64,000 nt of DNA from Rhodobacteraceae bacterium EhC02 (GCA_001650895.1 LXYH01000031.1:1-64000); one strand, 5' to 3'; shown: positions 34,996 to 44,349, numbered from the stretch's first letter. Translations and numbers: made by a program. The notes: a model not told the origin generated them from the sequence alone.

Positions 34996-36294
34996 TCAGC
35001 GCTTGATGTTGGTGGTTTCCTGCAGCATTTCGTCCACCGTCTGGATGACCTTGGCGTTCGAGGAATAGGCACGCTGCGTCTGGATCATGTCGGTCAGTTC
35101 ACCCGCGACATCGGTGGCGGATTCCTCTCGGGCGAAAGCGACCACATCACCCGTCGGGCCGTCACCCGCATCCCACAGAAAGAAGGTCCCGCTCTCGGTG
35201 GAAGGCAGATAGGTCTGTTCGTCCAGGGCCACCATCCCGTTGGGATTGGGCATGTCGACCAGCGGGATCTGGAAGATGCGGCGCGTGATGCCGGTATCGA
35301 AGAAGGCATGGACGAAACCATTGGCATCCACCTCGACCGAGGTCATGTTACCCACCGGCGAGCCATCCTTGGAAATCGAGACCGGCGCAAAACTGTCCGA
35401 AAGCTGCGTGATCCCGTCCGAGGCGCCGATCCGGCCGATATTCACCTCGATCGGGCCGCCGGCCACGTTCACGATCAGGGATCCGGTCCCCGGATCATAG
35501 GAACCGCCCGAAAGGGTGGTGACGCCGCTGAGAGTGCCGCCGGCGATCCGCCCATCATCGAAATCTAGCGTATATTGGCCAACCACAGTACCGGGAGAGG
35601 CCGTATCCCTGATGGTCATGGTCCATTGGTTCGACGAACCGGCCGCCGGAATCGTCGGCTCATATTCGATCAGCAGGCTTTCCGAAGTCCCCAAGTTGCC
35701 AAAATACTCGACCGACAATTCGCGGCTGGCCCCGGATTCGGATGAGGCAGTTTCGGTCGCCGGCAGGTTCACACCGAGGTTCATCCGCGTCGTCGGATCG
35801 CCCGAAAACTGGTTCACGTTGATCTGGACCGGGCGAAGACCTGCGCTGGTGTCACGCGGAAAGGGGGGAATGCTGCCATCCGCAAGGGCCGGCCATCCCA
35901 GCAACACAAGGTTCGATTCTGTCCTGAGCAAGCCCTGCTCATCGGTGCGGAAGGACCCCGTGGTCGTCAGCAGCATCTGCTGGCCGTTGCCGATCGCCAC
36001 CTCGGATGCTGCGGCCACGGGCAGAAAACCGCGCCCGCGCACGGCAAGATCGGTCGCATTGGCGGTCGAGACCAGCGATCCGCGCTGATCGATGAGGCGT
36101 TGTGACGTGACCCGCACGCCGCCAGCGGAATAGGTGCCCGTGCCGGAGGAAATCACCATGGAATGAAAATCGGCTTCGACCCGTTTGTAGCCATAGGTAG
36201 CCGAGTTCGCGATATTGTCGGAAATGGCCGCCAGACGGCTAGCGTTGACAGACAAGCCGGCCACACCGGCATTCAGGGAAGATGAGATTGTCAT
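34996..36294 (-). CDS. flgE: Flagellar hook protein FlgE
   Basis: A 433-residue hook subunit. It starts MTISSSLNAGVAGLSVNASRLAAISDNIANSATYG, the flagellar rod/hook N-terminal motif, and ends with QTQRAYSSNAKVIQTVDEMLQETTNIKR. The central domain is of the usual FlgE D2 type. The ATG at 36294 has AAAGGCG before it. It lies 48 bp before flgK on the same strand. Confidence 0.96.
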   Translation of the reverse strand: MTISSSLNAGVAGLSVNASRLAAISDNIANSATYGYKRVEADFHSMVISSGTGTYSAGGVRVTSQRLIDQRGSLVSTANATDLAVRGRGFLPVAAASEVAIGNGQQMLLTTTGSFRTDEQGLLRTESNLVLLGWPALADGSIPPFPRDTSAGLRPVQINVNQFSGDPTTRMNLGVNLPATETASSESGASRELSVEYFGNLGTSESLLIEYEPTIPAAGSSNQWTMTIRDTASPGTVVGQYTLDFDDGRIAGGTLSGVTTLSGGSYDPGTGSLIVNVAGGPIEVNIGRIGASDGITQLSDSFAPVSISKDGSPVGNMTSVEVDANGFVHAFFDTGITRRIFQIPLVDMPNPNGMVALDEQTYLPSTESGTFFLWDAGDGPTGDVVAFAREESATDVAGELTDMIQTQRAYSSNAKVIQTVDEMLQETTNIKR

Positions 36295-36349
36295 GGATAC
36301 GCCTTTCTGCTGTACCGACCACGTTGCCCACAGCAATACAGGCATCGGT

Positions 36350-36365
36350 TTAACAGCAGGCTAAC
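36350..36365. promoter_or_regulatory. CtrA-like box upstream of flgE
   Basis: TTAA, seven bases, then CTAAC in the 138-bp gap between motB and flgE. This is one mismatch from the alphaproteobacterial CtrA consensus TTAA-N7-TTAAC. CtrA controls flagellar genes in many Rhodobacterales, so regulation of flgE-flgK-flgL-flgI from here is plausible. Confidence 0.45.
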
Positions 36366-36432
36366 GCCTAAAATCCTCGACAATTGCCTCCCCCTGAGAC
36401 GAATCTGCGGCGGGCAAGAAGGTCAGGCAGGC

Positions 36433-37254
36433 TTACGGGGACTGCATGAGCAGGATTACCTCGAGCCTGTTGTTGCGCGTATCCATGGGGTCCGCCACGA
36501 CCTGCCGACGGTCTGCATGACCGGTAACACGCTGCAGTCGCGCAGGCACCATGCCTTGCTGCTGCAGCATTACGCGCATCCGGTCAGCCCGGCTGACCGA
36601 CAGCTCCCAGTTGGTGTTCTTCGCAACGACGATTGGCTTGGCCGCAACATGCCCCTCGACCGCGACGGGGTTCAGCACCAGGGCAAAGGCCTGTTGGATC
36701 ATGCGGGCAAGTTCGGTCAGCAGCGGGGTGGGCTGATCGGTTTGCGCATCGAACAGAAAGGCATCTGGCAGATCGAACAGTTCGACCACCAGCCCCTCAT
36801 CGGTGACCCGCGTCACGACATGGCGCAGCGCGGCCTCTTCGATCGCGCTTTGCCCCCCCATGGCCAGCAGGTTTTCGGCAACCTGCTCCAGCATGGCACG
36901 CTCTGCATCCACCGAGGCCGCGCCCCGCGATCTGTCGCTTTCGGTGGGGCGCAGACTGGTCGCACCTGTTCCGACCCGCGGCAGCACCTCTTCTGAAAAG
37001 ATGCTTTCCCCGCCGAAGGTGCCATCGCCGCCGCCGGATACACGGCTGACCGCCACGGTTGGCGCAAAGTAATCCGCCAAGCCCTTGCGCTGTTTCTCTG
37101 TTGTCGCGTTCAACAGCCACATCAACATGAAGAAGGCCATCATCGCCGTGACGAAATCGGCATAGGCAACCTTCCACGCCCCACCGTGGTGTCCGCCTGC
37201 GATGATCTTCTTCCGTTTGATGATGACTGGCGCCGCATTCGCTTGCGTGCCCAT
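36433..37254 (-). CDS. motB: Flagellar motor stator protein MotB
   Basis: A 273-residue stator subunit. The HHGGAWKVAYADFVTAMMAFFMLMWLL segment holds the single membrane helix with the proton-binding Asp (YAD). The C-terminal OmpA-like peptidoglycan-binding domain ends NRLEVILLMQSP. I favour the ATG at 37254 (AGGTGG upstream); a GTG at 37275 would add seven residues. motA is not next to it in this window. Confidence 0.93.
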   Translation of the reverse strand: MGTQANAAPVIIKRKKIIAGGHHGGAWKVAYADFVTAMMAFFMLMWLLNATTEKQRKGLADYFAPTVAVSRVSGGGDGTFGGESIFSEEVLPRVGTGATSLRPTESDRSRGAASVDAERAMLEQVAENLLAMGGQSAIEEAALRHVVTRVTDEGLVVELFDLPDAFLFDAQTDQPTPLLTELARMIQQAFALVLNPVAVEGHVAAKPIVVAKNTNWELSVSRADRMRVMLQQQGMVPARLQRVTGHADRRQVVADPMDTRNNRLEVILLMQSP

Positions 37255-37301
37255 CTCCACCACCTGTTTACTCACCCAAGGATGGGTTTAGCCGAAGACC
37301 G

Positions 37302-37334
37302 ATTGACAGGCTGTTAACAGGGACAATTGACAGG
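37302..37334. repeat. Direct repeat ATTGACAGG x2 upstream of motB
   Basis: Two copies of ATTGACAGG start 24 bp apart (37302 and 37326), flanking a GTTAAC palindrome. They lie in the 123-bp region upstream of motB. They may be regulator half-sites; TTAAC alone could be a CtrA half-site. Function unknown. Confidence 0.4.
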
Positions 37335-37377
37335 ATTACGCATCAACCGGAGGGCGCACCAACCGGCAATGCCCGCA

Positions 37378-38763
37378 TCAGCCGGGCGTTCCGCCTTCGC
37401 CCAGATCCCAGAAGAGCCCCGCCATAAGCCGCAGCGCATCCCGGCAGACCGGTTTGAGCACATGTTCATCCGGCGCATGCTGCGAACATCCGCGATAGGA
37501 ATGCGGCACCCAGACGGTGGGCAGGCCAAGGATGTCGCTGAAACAGTCATTTGGCAGTGACCCGGCGAGGTTCGGCAGGACATGGGGCGCCTGCCCCGCG
37601 CTGCGTGTCAGGCTATCGGCCACGAAGGTGACCCAAGGATGATCCGGCGCAAGCCGCGTCGCGGCGAAGAAGCCACGGTCATGCGGCACAATCCGAACCT
37701 TGTCGAACCCTTGCGCATCCAGATGCCGGCGCAATGCCGGCAGGATATCCTCGGGATCGGTTCCCACCACGTAGCGCAGCTGGCAGGTCGCGCGGGCATG
37801 GGCTGAAATCGCGTTGACCGGCGCCTCGGGCACACCGCTTTTCATGGCAAGAACCGCAAAGCTGTTCCAGCCATAGGCGCGTTCCACCGGGGTCAGGCTG
37901 TCCTCGCCCCAATCGGTGTCGATGGCCGGTCCATCGGTCCCGTCGATGGGCAGGCCATCCAGCGCCGCCCGCACGGCGGGGGTCAGGCTGTCGGGACGCC
38001 ATGCGGGGATGCGGATCTGGCCGCGCGCGTCGGTGATCGTGGACAGGGCCTGCGCGAGGATCATCGCGGGATCGGCCAGAAGGCCGCCCCAGTTGCCCGA
38101 ATGATGCGCCCCGTCCCGCAGATCGACGACCAGATCGAAGGTCACGCCGCCACGCGAGCCCATGAACATCGTGGGCACATCAGGCTGAAGACGCGGCCCG
38201 TCCGAGGCGATCAGGACATCGGCCTTGAGCATGTCGCGATGCGCGGCGAAAAACGCCGCAAGCCCCGGCGAGCCTGTCTCCTCGCTCATTTCGATCACGA
38301 CCTTGACGTTGAAGCCCAAGCTGCCGCGCACAGCCAGAACGGCCTCGAGCGCAGCGAAATTGATCAGGTGCTGGCTTTTGTTGTCGGCCGTGCCGCGGCC
38401 ATAGAGGCGATCCCCCTCTTCGACCAGCCGGAAGGGATGCAGCCCCGCGCGCCACTGGTCGGTCTGGGCGCGGATCACATCGCCATGGCCATAGGTCAGG
38501 ATCGTGGGAAGCCCTGCCCCCTCGTGCCGCTCTGCCGTCAGAAGCGGACCACCCTGCGGTTCGGGGTTGTCATGGATCCGGCAGACAAACCCCATCGCCG
38601 TCAGCCGTGGCACCATCGCCTCGGACAGGTAGCGGGTCAGCGCGGCGGCCTGATCCGGGTTCTGGCTTTCGGTCTCATGGGCGACTAGCCCCGCCAGGTC
38701 GGACTGGAAACGACCGCTCTGGAAATATTCGGTGACATTGGCAATGGCGGCATCACGGCTCAT
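37378..38763 (-). CDS. M20-family metallopeptidase (dipeptidase/deacylase type)
   Basis: A 461-residue zinc peptidase of the M20 superfamily. Metal ligands are readable: His and Asp in TYGHGDVI, Asp in GRGTADNKSQH, the Glu pair in EMSEETGSPG, and a C-terminal His in CSQHAPDEH. The dimerisation domain lies between residues ~205 and 370. No signal peptide. It is monocistronic on the minus strand, behind motB. Its closest architecture is ArgE/DapE/CPG2-like peptidases of unknown specificity. Confidence 0.9.
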   Translation of the reverse strand: MSRDAAIANVTEYFQSGRFQSDLAGLVAHETESQNPDQAAALTRYLSEAMVPRLTAMGFVCRIHDNPEPQGGPLLTAERHEGAGLPTILTYGHGDVIRAQTDQWRAGLHPFRLVEEGDRLYGRGTADNKSQHLINFAALEAVLAVRGSLGFNVKVVIEMSEETGSPGLAAFFAAHRDMLKADVLIASDGPRLQPDVPTMFMGSRGGVTFDLVVDLRDGAHHSGNWGGLLADPAMILAQALSTITDARGQIRIPAWRPDSLTPAVRAALDGLPIDGTDGPAIDTDWGEDSLTPVERAYGWNSFAVLAMKSGVPEAPVNAISAHARATCQLRYVVGTDPEDILPALRRHLDAQGFDKVRIVPHDRGFFAATRLAPDHPWVTFVADSLTRSAGQAPHVLPNLAGSLPNDCFSDILGLPTVWVPHSYRGCSQHAPDEHVLKPVCRDALRLMAGLFWDLGEGGTPG

Positions 38764-39098
38764 GAATGGTCGTTTCCTCTGTTGTGTCAGGCGTCTGCGC
38801 CCCGATCGCCACGGCGTTGCGTTCCCGCGCAACGCGGGGATGGCGCAAGTAGCGTCACCCGGCCAAGGCATGTCCGGCAAAGTAAACCATGGCCTGCCGC
38901 CCTTCGCCATGGCGATTTGCACCAGGACACCTTTCGGGGTGCCGGACGCATGGCCCGGACCACGGGGGCCACGGGGGTCGCGCAAAAGGTCATGAATGGC
39001 TATGCTTGTGGCGGGCGGCCCGGCCCTGTCCCCGCCTGCATGCAGCCGGGCTTGCACCTTGCCCAAGCCGCACATGACCAGACCAGAGGAGACCTTGC
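38764..39098. other. 335-bp divergent gap between M20 peptidase and DUF4386 genes
   Basis: No convincing ORF. It holds one 8-bp hairpin with a 6-nt loop (38814-38835) and GC-rich sequence; the right end carries the GAGGAG ribosome site for the next gene. I see no clear promoter boxes. Confidence 0.6.
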
Positions 39099-39761
39099 AT
39101 GGCGATCCTGCCCCTCACACCCCCGCGCATGGCCGGTCTTCTCTACCTGCTGATCATCATCTGCGGACTCTGGGCCGAAGGTTACGTGCGCGGCACCCTG
39201 GTCCTGCCCGCCGATGCCGAAGCGACGGCCCGCAACCTTGTCCAATCCGAAGCATTGTTCCGGATGGGGCTGCTGGCCGATACGATCATGGCCCTTGCCG
39301 ATGTCGCGGTGGGCGTGCTGCTGTTCGGCTTGCTCGCCCCCCTGGGCCAGGGGCTGGCACTGGCGGCGCTGGCGATGCGGCTGGTGCAGGCGGCGATCAT
39401 CGCCAGCGCGCTGCCCGGCCTGCACAGCGCCCTGGGCTTGGCCCGGTCGGACCCGGCCCGCGCCCTTGCGGCCATTCAGAACCATGGTTTCAGCTATGAC
39501 ATGGGGCTGGTCTTTTTCGGGGTCTGCTGCCTGTTGACGGGCGCACTTCTGATGCGTGCCGGGGCCCGGATCCTGGCGGTTGCGATCATCCTGGCGGGCC
39601 TTGTCTACCTGACGGGCAGCGGGCTGCGCATCGCGGCACCGGCGGCGGTTGCAGCGTTCCAGCCGGCCTATCTGATCTGCATCCTTGCCGAACTCGGCTT
39701 CGCGCTCTGGCTGCTGCTGGGCCGCAAACCGCAGGAGCTGGCGGCGCGGGTCACGCCTTAG
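39099..39761 (+). CDS. DUF4386-family membrane protein
   Basis: A 220-residue integral membrane protein with six hydrophobic helices, beginning PRMAGLLYLLIIICGLWAEGYVRGTLVLP, which resembles the DUF4386 N terminus. The family has no assigned function. It is preceded by GAGGAG. Its neighbours on both sides are on the opposite strand, so it is a single-gene unit. Confidence 0.8.
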   Translation: MAILPLTPPRMAGLLYLLIIICGLWAEGYVRGTLVLPADAEATARNLVQSEALFRMGLLADTIMALADVAVGVLLFGLLAPLGQGLALAALAMRLVQAAIIASALPGLHSALGLARSDPARALAAIQNHGFSYDMGLVFFGVCCLLTGALLMRAGARILAVAIILAGLVYLTGSGLRIAAPAAVAAFQPAYLICILAELGFALWLLLGRKPQELAARVTP

Positions 39762-39807
39762 GCTGGTGCCCGTGGACGAACCACCCACACGCATGGGACA
39801 AGCGCCA

Positions 39808-40650
39808 TCATGGCGGCCATCCCGGAAAGCGGATCGCCGTGACCTCGGCCAGGAAGAAGGGGAAATAGTCATCGGTGTCGAACATGTTGCCCGCCTCGAC
39901 CCGGAAAGGCAGCCGGTAGCCCTGCACCTCGCGAAAATCGGAGAGATACCCGCCAAAGGGTTGCAGGCGATACCGCCTGTCGGGATTGGCGTCGCTCCAG
40001 CGCTGGAAACGGACCTCGACGGGGCGGCCATCGGGACCCAGAATGACATCGACCGCCTGCTCCAGCCCGTCATGCCGGACCGTCACGCGCGCGGTCCGGT
40101 CATCGATGGCGGTCCAGTTCACGCCGGGGCCCGGCAGCAGCGCGGCGGGTGTCCAGAACACGGCTTCGGCCACGTAGCGTCCAAAGGCCGCACGGCGGTG
40201 ATCCGGGTCCCCGCCAAGCCGTGCCACGGGGATCACACCGAAGATGCGGAACCTTGTCCATGATCCGGTGTCAGAGCCGGACAGGGGAAGCCCGGACAGG
40301 GTGCGCATCGACCAGACGAACCCTTGGGGCGCTGCCAGGATCTGTTGCGCCAGCATGGTTTGAAAGGCCGGTGCATCCCTGTCGCCAAGACTGAACTTGC
40401 CGCCCATGTCGATCGCGGCCACGGGCAGCAGCGGTGTTCCGGGCCGGATGACATAGGCGAAAAAGCGGCGCGCCGGATCGGGCAGTTGCGCCACCATCCC
40501 CGGGCTGAAAAGTGCGGGCCAGGTCGGTTGCAGGCCCGCAAGCCGGTTCCATTCCGCGCGGTCGTCCCGGTGATCCAGCAGGCGCAGCGCGCCAAGGCCG
40601 GTGCCCGCAAGGATCAGCAGAAGCAGGGCTATGCCGAGAATGGGTTTCAT
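39808..40650 (-). CDS. DUF6544-like exported protein
   Basis: A 280-residue protein with an N-terminal signal anchor (ILGIALLLLILAGTGLGAL) and a mostly beta-rich periplasmic part. The DPARRFFAYVIRPGTPLLP and YLSDFREVQGYRLPFRVEAGN regions match what I recall of the DUF6544/DUF6920 group. The function is unknown. It is convergent with the DUF4386 gene. Confidence 0.7.
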   Translation of the reverse strand: MKPILGIALLLLILAGTGLGALRLLDHRDDRAEWNRLAGLQPTWPALFSPGMVAQLPDPARRFFAYVIRPGTPLLPVAAIDMGGKFSLGDRDAPAFQTMLAQQILAAPQGFVWSMRTLSGLPLSGSDTGSWTRFRIFGVIPVARLGGDPDHRRAAFGRYVAEAVFWTPAALLPGPGVNWTAIDDRTARVTVRHDGLEQAVDVILGPDGRPVEVRFQRWSDANPDRRYRLQPFGGYLSDFREVQGYRLPFRVEAGNMFDTDDYFPFFLAEVTAIRFPGWPP

Positions 40651-40760
40651 GCGCCATCGGGTTGCAGTGGACCCGCCCCAGAGATCACGGCAGGGCGCGC
40701 CCGGCCATGACGTGGATCAAGGCGCGGCATTACCCCTGCCGCGCCTCTACACGGCCCAGC

Positions 40761-42182
40761 CTATTCGGCAGCAATCGGCGGGCGGGTTTCCGCAGGGATC
40801 GGGCAGGCATAGGGGAAGGCCGCAAGGTGATCCTGATGCGCCTTCTTCGCCGCAGCCCGCAGACGGTCATCCAGAAGTGCCGCCCGTGCCGTGGCCGCCA
40901 TCACCTTGGCCGCATGGACCATGCCCTTGTGGGCAAAGGGCGCCTTGCCCTGCGCGGTCTGCTGCCATGTGTGCAGCGGCGTGCCCATCGCGGCGGTCGC
41001 CACCCGCGCCTGCACCGTGGGCACGGCCCAGCTGACATCGCCCACATCGGTCGAACCCATCCCCCCCGCAAAGGGGCGGTCCAGCGGGGCGATGAAATCG
41101 CACAGCGCCAGATCGTAATCGGGCTTCATGCTCAGGCGTTGGAACACATCCGCGATATCCTCGGGCGTGAGTGTCGCGCGGATCTCGCGGGCAAAGGCCA
41201 GATCGCTTTCATCGAAGGGCACCGGGCCAAGACTGTCGAAGGCGGCCTGCATCGCCTCTTCCAGGGGGCGGTTGCCCACAAGGTTCGACACGGCCGAAAA
41301 CACTTGCGAGGCGACCTTGGTCCCCGACATCAGCGCGGCGCCATCGGCGATCGCGCGCACGCGGGCCACCAGATCGGCCAGCCCCTTGAGGTCGCGCGCG
41401 CGGATCAGTTGGCGCACCGTCGCCTTGGCCTGCACCACGTTGGGCGCAGAGCCACCCGCATCCAGATAGGCATAATGCACACGCGCATCATCCGGCATGT
41501 GCTCGCGCATGTAATTGACGCCGATGTTCATCAATTCGACCGCATCCAGCGCCGAACGCCCCAGTTCCGGCGCCGCGGCGGCATGGGTCGCCTTGCCGGT
41601 GAAGGTGAAATCGATCCGCGTGTTGGCCAGCGACCGCGCATCGTCGACACCGTTGAAACTGGCCGGATGCCAGGTGATCGCCAGATCGACATCGTCAAAC
41701 AACCCGTCGCGCACCATGTAGGTCTTGGCCGCCCCCCCCTCTTCGGCGGGACAGCCATAGTAGCGCACGCGCCCCGCGATGCCTTCGGCGGCCAACCAGT
41801 CCTTGATCGCCGTGGCCGCCAGCATCGCGGCGGACCCCAGCAGGTTGTGCCCGCAGCCATGCCCGAAACCCGAAGGATCGATCATCCTGGGTTCGGCCAG
41901 GCCGGGCTGCTGGCTGAGACCGGGAAGCGCGTCATATTCCCCGAGGATCGCGATCACCGGCCCGCCCTGCCCCGCCTCGCCGAGAACAGCAGTGGGAATT
42001 CCCGCCACGCCTTGCGTGACCCGGAAACCTTCGGCCTGCAGCATGGCCGTGTGTTCGGCGCAGGACCGGACCTCTGTATAGGCGATTTCCGGCATGTCGA
42101 ACACGCGATCGGCCAATCCGATGAAGGCGTCACGCTTGGCATCCACATGGGACCAGATCGGGTTCTCGTTCGTCTTGGCCAT
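40761..42182 (-). CDS. M20-family amidohydrolase, AbgB-like
   Basis: A 473-residue enzyme related to the p-aminobenzoyl-glutamate hydrolase subunit B. Motifs: EYDALPGLSQQPG, FGHGCGHNLLGSAAMLAA and GCPAEEGGAAKT, carrying the metal ligands and catalytic Glu. I start at the ATG at 42182 with AAGGA upstream. AbgB usually pairs with AbgA and AbgT; neither is here, so it may act alone on an N-acyl amino acid or folate fragment. Confidence 0.9.
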   Translation of the reverse strand: MAKTNENPIWSHVDAKRDAFIGLADRVFDMPEIAYTEVRSCAEHTAMLQAEGFRVTQGVAGIPTAVLGEAGQGGPVIAILGEYDALPGLSQQPGLAEPRMIDPSGFGHGCGHNLLGSAAMLAATAIKDWLAAEGIAGRVRYYGCPAEEGGAAKTYMVRDGLFDDVDLAITWHPASFNGVDDARSLANTRIDFTFTGKATHAAAAPELGRSALDAVELMNIGVNYMREHMPDDARVHYAYLDAGGSAPNVVQAKATVRQLIRARDLKGLADLVARVRAIADGAALMSGTKVASQVFSAVSNLVGNRPLEEAMQAAFDSLGPVPFDESDLAFAREIRATLTPEDIADVFQRLSMKPDYDLALCDFIAPLDRPFAGGMGSTDVGDVSWAVPTVQARVATAAMGTPLHTWQQTAQGKAPFAHKGMVHAAKVMAATARAALLDDRLRAAAKKAHQDHLAAFPYACPIPAETRPPIAAE

Positions 42183-42279
42183 TCTCAGATCCTTCAAATC
42201 AGGGCGCTGTCCGACATGCCGGAACGCTAGTTGGCGCGCCTGTGCATCTCAAGCCTCGATCCAACGGACGGCGCAGGTT

Positions 42280-42340
42280 TATTCATTTACAAAAAAGAAC
42301 GTTAGATAAAAAACTATATATTTTATATTCTTCACAAACT
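42280..42340. promoter_or_regulatory. AT-rich promoter island upstream of sbtA
   Basis: About 60 bp with only 11 G or C (roughly 18 percent), in a chromosome well above 60 percent GC. It includes an inverted repeat ATAAAA...TTTTAT at 42306-42326. It ends about 40 bp before the permease gene. Such an island suggests a strong or supercoiling-sensitive promoter, or a binding site for a nucleoid protein. Confidence 0.55.
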
Positions 42341-42380
42341 GCTGCAAAAGCCGGGCACACCCTTTCAGGAGACCGCCCAC

Positions 42381-43439
42381 ATGGACCCGATCATCGCTAT
42401 CGCCACAACCATCCTGACCCAGATCCAGCAACCCACCCTCGCCTTCCTGATCGGGGGCATGGTGCTGGCCGCACTTGGCAGCCGCCTTGAAGTGCCCGAG
42501 CCTGTCTACAAGCTGATCGTTCTGCTGCTGCTGATGAAGGTCGGGCTGGGCGCGGGTATCGCGGTACGCGAAGCCGATCTGGTGTCGCTGGCGGTTCCGG
42601 CCATCGGAGCGGCGCTGGCGGGGATCGTGATCGTGCTGCTGGGGCGGATGGTCCTGCTGCGGCAATCGCAGGTATCCGAGATGGATGGCATGGCGACCGC
42701 TGGTCTGTTCGGGGCTGTCTCGGCCTCGACCCTTGCGGCGGGGATGGCGATGCTGGACGGGGCCGGCATGGCCTATGAGGGTTTCATCGGCGCGCTTTAC
42801 CCGTTCATGGATATCGCCGCCCTGCTGACTGCGATCCTGCTGGCCCGGATGAGCGCGGAACGCAAGTCCGCCCGTTCGGTCATGCCGCAAGGCGGTGCGG
42901 CGACAGTGACCATGGGGCAGACCGGCGGCGCGGGGCATGGCGAGATCGTGCGCGAGATCCTCGTCGATATGCTGAAAAGCCCCGCGATCTCGGCGCTGCT
43001 GCTGGGGTTGGGGCTGGGGCTTCTGGCGCGGCCAGATGCGGTCTATGCCAGCTTTTACGAGCCGCTGTTCCGGGGGCTGTTGTCGCTGCTGATGCTGGTG
43101 ATGGGCATGGAGGCCTGGTCACGGCTGGCGGATCTGCGCAAGGTCGCCCATGTCTATGTGCTCTACGGTCTGGCGGCCCCCCTTGTGCATGGCCTGATCG
43201 GCTTCGGCATCGGTTTGGTCGCGCATCACCTGACCGGCTTTTCTGCCGGGGGCGTGGTGCTGCTGGCGGTCATGGCCTCGTCGAGTTCCGACATCTCGGG
43301 GCCGCCGACCCTGCGCGCCGCCCTGCCCGAGGCCAATCCATCGGCCTATGTCGGCACATCCACCGGGCTGGGCACGCCGGTTGCGATCCTGTCGATCCCG
43401 CTGTGGATCGCGCTGGCGGAGGCCTTGATCGGCGCATGA
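42381..43439 (+). CDS. sbtA: SbtA-family sodium-dependent bicarbonate permease
   Basis: A 352-residue membrane protein of the SbtA family with about 10 helices in two inverted halves. Conserved segments are QIQQPTLAFLIGGMVLAALGS, LLLLMKVGLGAGIAVRE, ATAGLFGAVSASTLAAGMA and MASSSSDISGPPTLRAALPEANPSAYVG. In cyanobacteria SbtA takes up bicarbonate with Na+ and is inhibited by the PII-like SbtB. No sbtB is adjacent here; instead the stop overlaps a DUF6671 gene by four bases. The transported ion in this organism is unproven. Confidence 0.85.
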   Translation: MDPIIAIATTILTQIQQPTLAFLIGGMVLAALGSRLEVPEPVYKLIVLLLLMKVGLGAGIAVREADLVSLAVPAIGAALAGIVIVLLGRMVLLRQSQVSEMDGMATAGLFGAVSASTLAAGMAMLDGAGMAYEGFIGALYPFMDIAALLTAILLARMSAERKSARSVMPQGGAATVTMGQTGGAGHGEIVREILVDMLKSPAISALLLGLGLGLLARPDAVYASFYEPLFRGLLSLLMLVMGMEAWSRLADLRKVAHVYVLYGLAAPLVHGLIGFGIGLVAHHLTGFSAGGVVLLAVMASSSSDISGPPTLRAALPEANPSAYVGTSTGLGTPVAILSIPLWIALAEALIGA

Positions 43440-44314
43440 CAACCGGCAAGACCACCGATCCGCAAAGCCGCGCCGGCAGACTGCCGGCGCGTGTCGCCTT
43501 GGGCACGATGCACGGCAAAGAGCGCGCGCTTGCGCCGGCCTTTGACCGATTGTCGGTCAGGCTGATCGTGCCCGCCGGGCTGAACACGGACAGCTTCGGC
43601 ACCTTCAGCGCCGAGACACCCCGCGCCGGCAGCATGGAAGACGCGGCAAGGGCCAAGATCGCGGCCGCGCTGGCCGTGACGGGATTGCCCGTGGGACTGG
43701 CCAGCGAAGGCGCCTACGGCCCCCATCCCGCGGTGCCTTTCATGGCGGCGGGCCTTGAGATCCTGATGTGGCGCGACGCGGACCAAGGCCATGAGATCAT
43801 CGAACGTCTGGGCGATGACCGGCCCGCTTATGACCGGGCAGAGGTTGCCGACATGGATCAGGCGGCCCCCCTGCTGACGCGCATGGGCTTTCCAGAAACC
43901 GCATTGATCGTATCCCCTGCGGGGGATGCGCGCGGGCCCGTCGCCAAGGGTTTGACCGGGTTGTCCGAACTTGCCGCCGCCATCGTCGCGGCCTGCAAAG
44001 CCAGCCCTGTCGGCAAGGCCGTGCTGCAGACCGACATGCGCGCCCATATGAACCCGCGCCGCATGTCGATGATCGCAAGGCTGGGCCTGCGGCTGGCAGA
44101 GAGGCTGGCCTGCCGCTGCGACGGCTGTGGTGCGCCGGGCTGGGGGCGGCTGGGCACGGTGCCGGGCCTGCCCTGCAGCTGGTGCGGCGGCCCGAGCCTG
44201 CTGATCGCGCATGAGGTGCATGGCTGCACGGCCTGCGGCACAACCCGCCCCGTGCCCCGACCCGACGGCAAGACCATGGCAGATCCGGGCGAATGCCCTG
44301 CGTGCAACCCGTGA
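43436..44314 (+). CDS. DUF6671-family protein with C-terminal zinc ribbons
   Basis: A 292-residue soluble protein that starts inside the sbtA stop (ATGA). Residues ~25-205 form a domain I assign to DUF6671 (VALGTMHGKERALAPAF, FGTFSAETPRAGSMEDAARAK, ASEGAYGPHP). The last ~70 residues carry four Cys pairs (CDGC, CSWC, CTAC, CPAC), an arrangement able to bind two zinc ions. Function is unknown. The tight coupling suggests it modulates or assists the permease, perhaps in the place of SbtB. Confidence 0.78.
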   Translation: MTTGKTTDPQSRAGRLPARVALGTMHGKERALAPAFDRLSVRLIVPAGLNTDSFGTFSAETPRAGSMEDAARAKIAAALAVTGLPVGLASEGAYGPHPAVPFMAAGLEILMWRDADQGHEIIERLGDDRPAYDRAEVADMDQAAPLLTRMGFPETALIVSPAGDARGPVAKGLTGLSELAAAIVAACKASPVGKAVLQTDMRAHMNPRRMSMIARLGLRLAERLACRCDGCGAPGWGRLGTVPGLPCSWCGGPSLLIAHEVHGCTACGTTRPVPRPDGKTMADPGECPACNP

Positions 44315-44349
44315 CGGAAGGACCAGCCCGGTCAGGCGCTGCGCCCCAC

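Noticed and set aside
38787-38993. A 68-codon minus-strand ORF between the M20 and DUF4386 genes
   Set aside because: Arg/Cys/Pro-rich with no domain and no ribosome site; looks like random GC-rich open frame.
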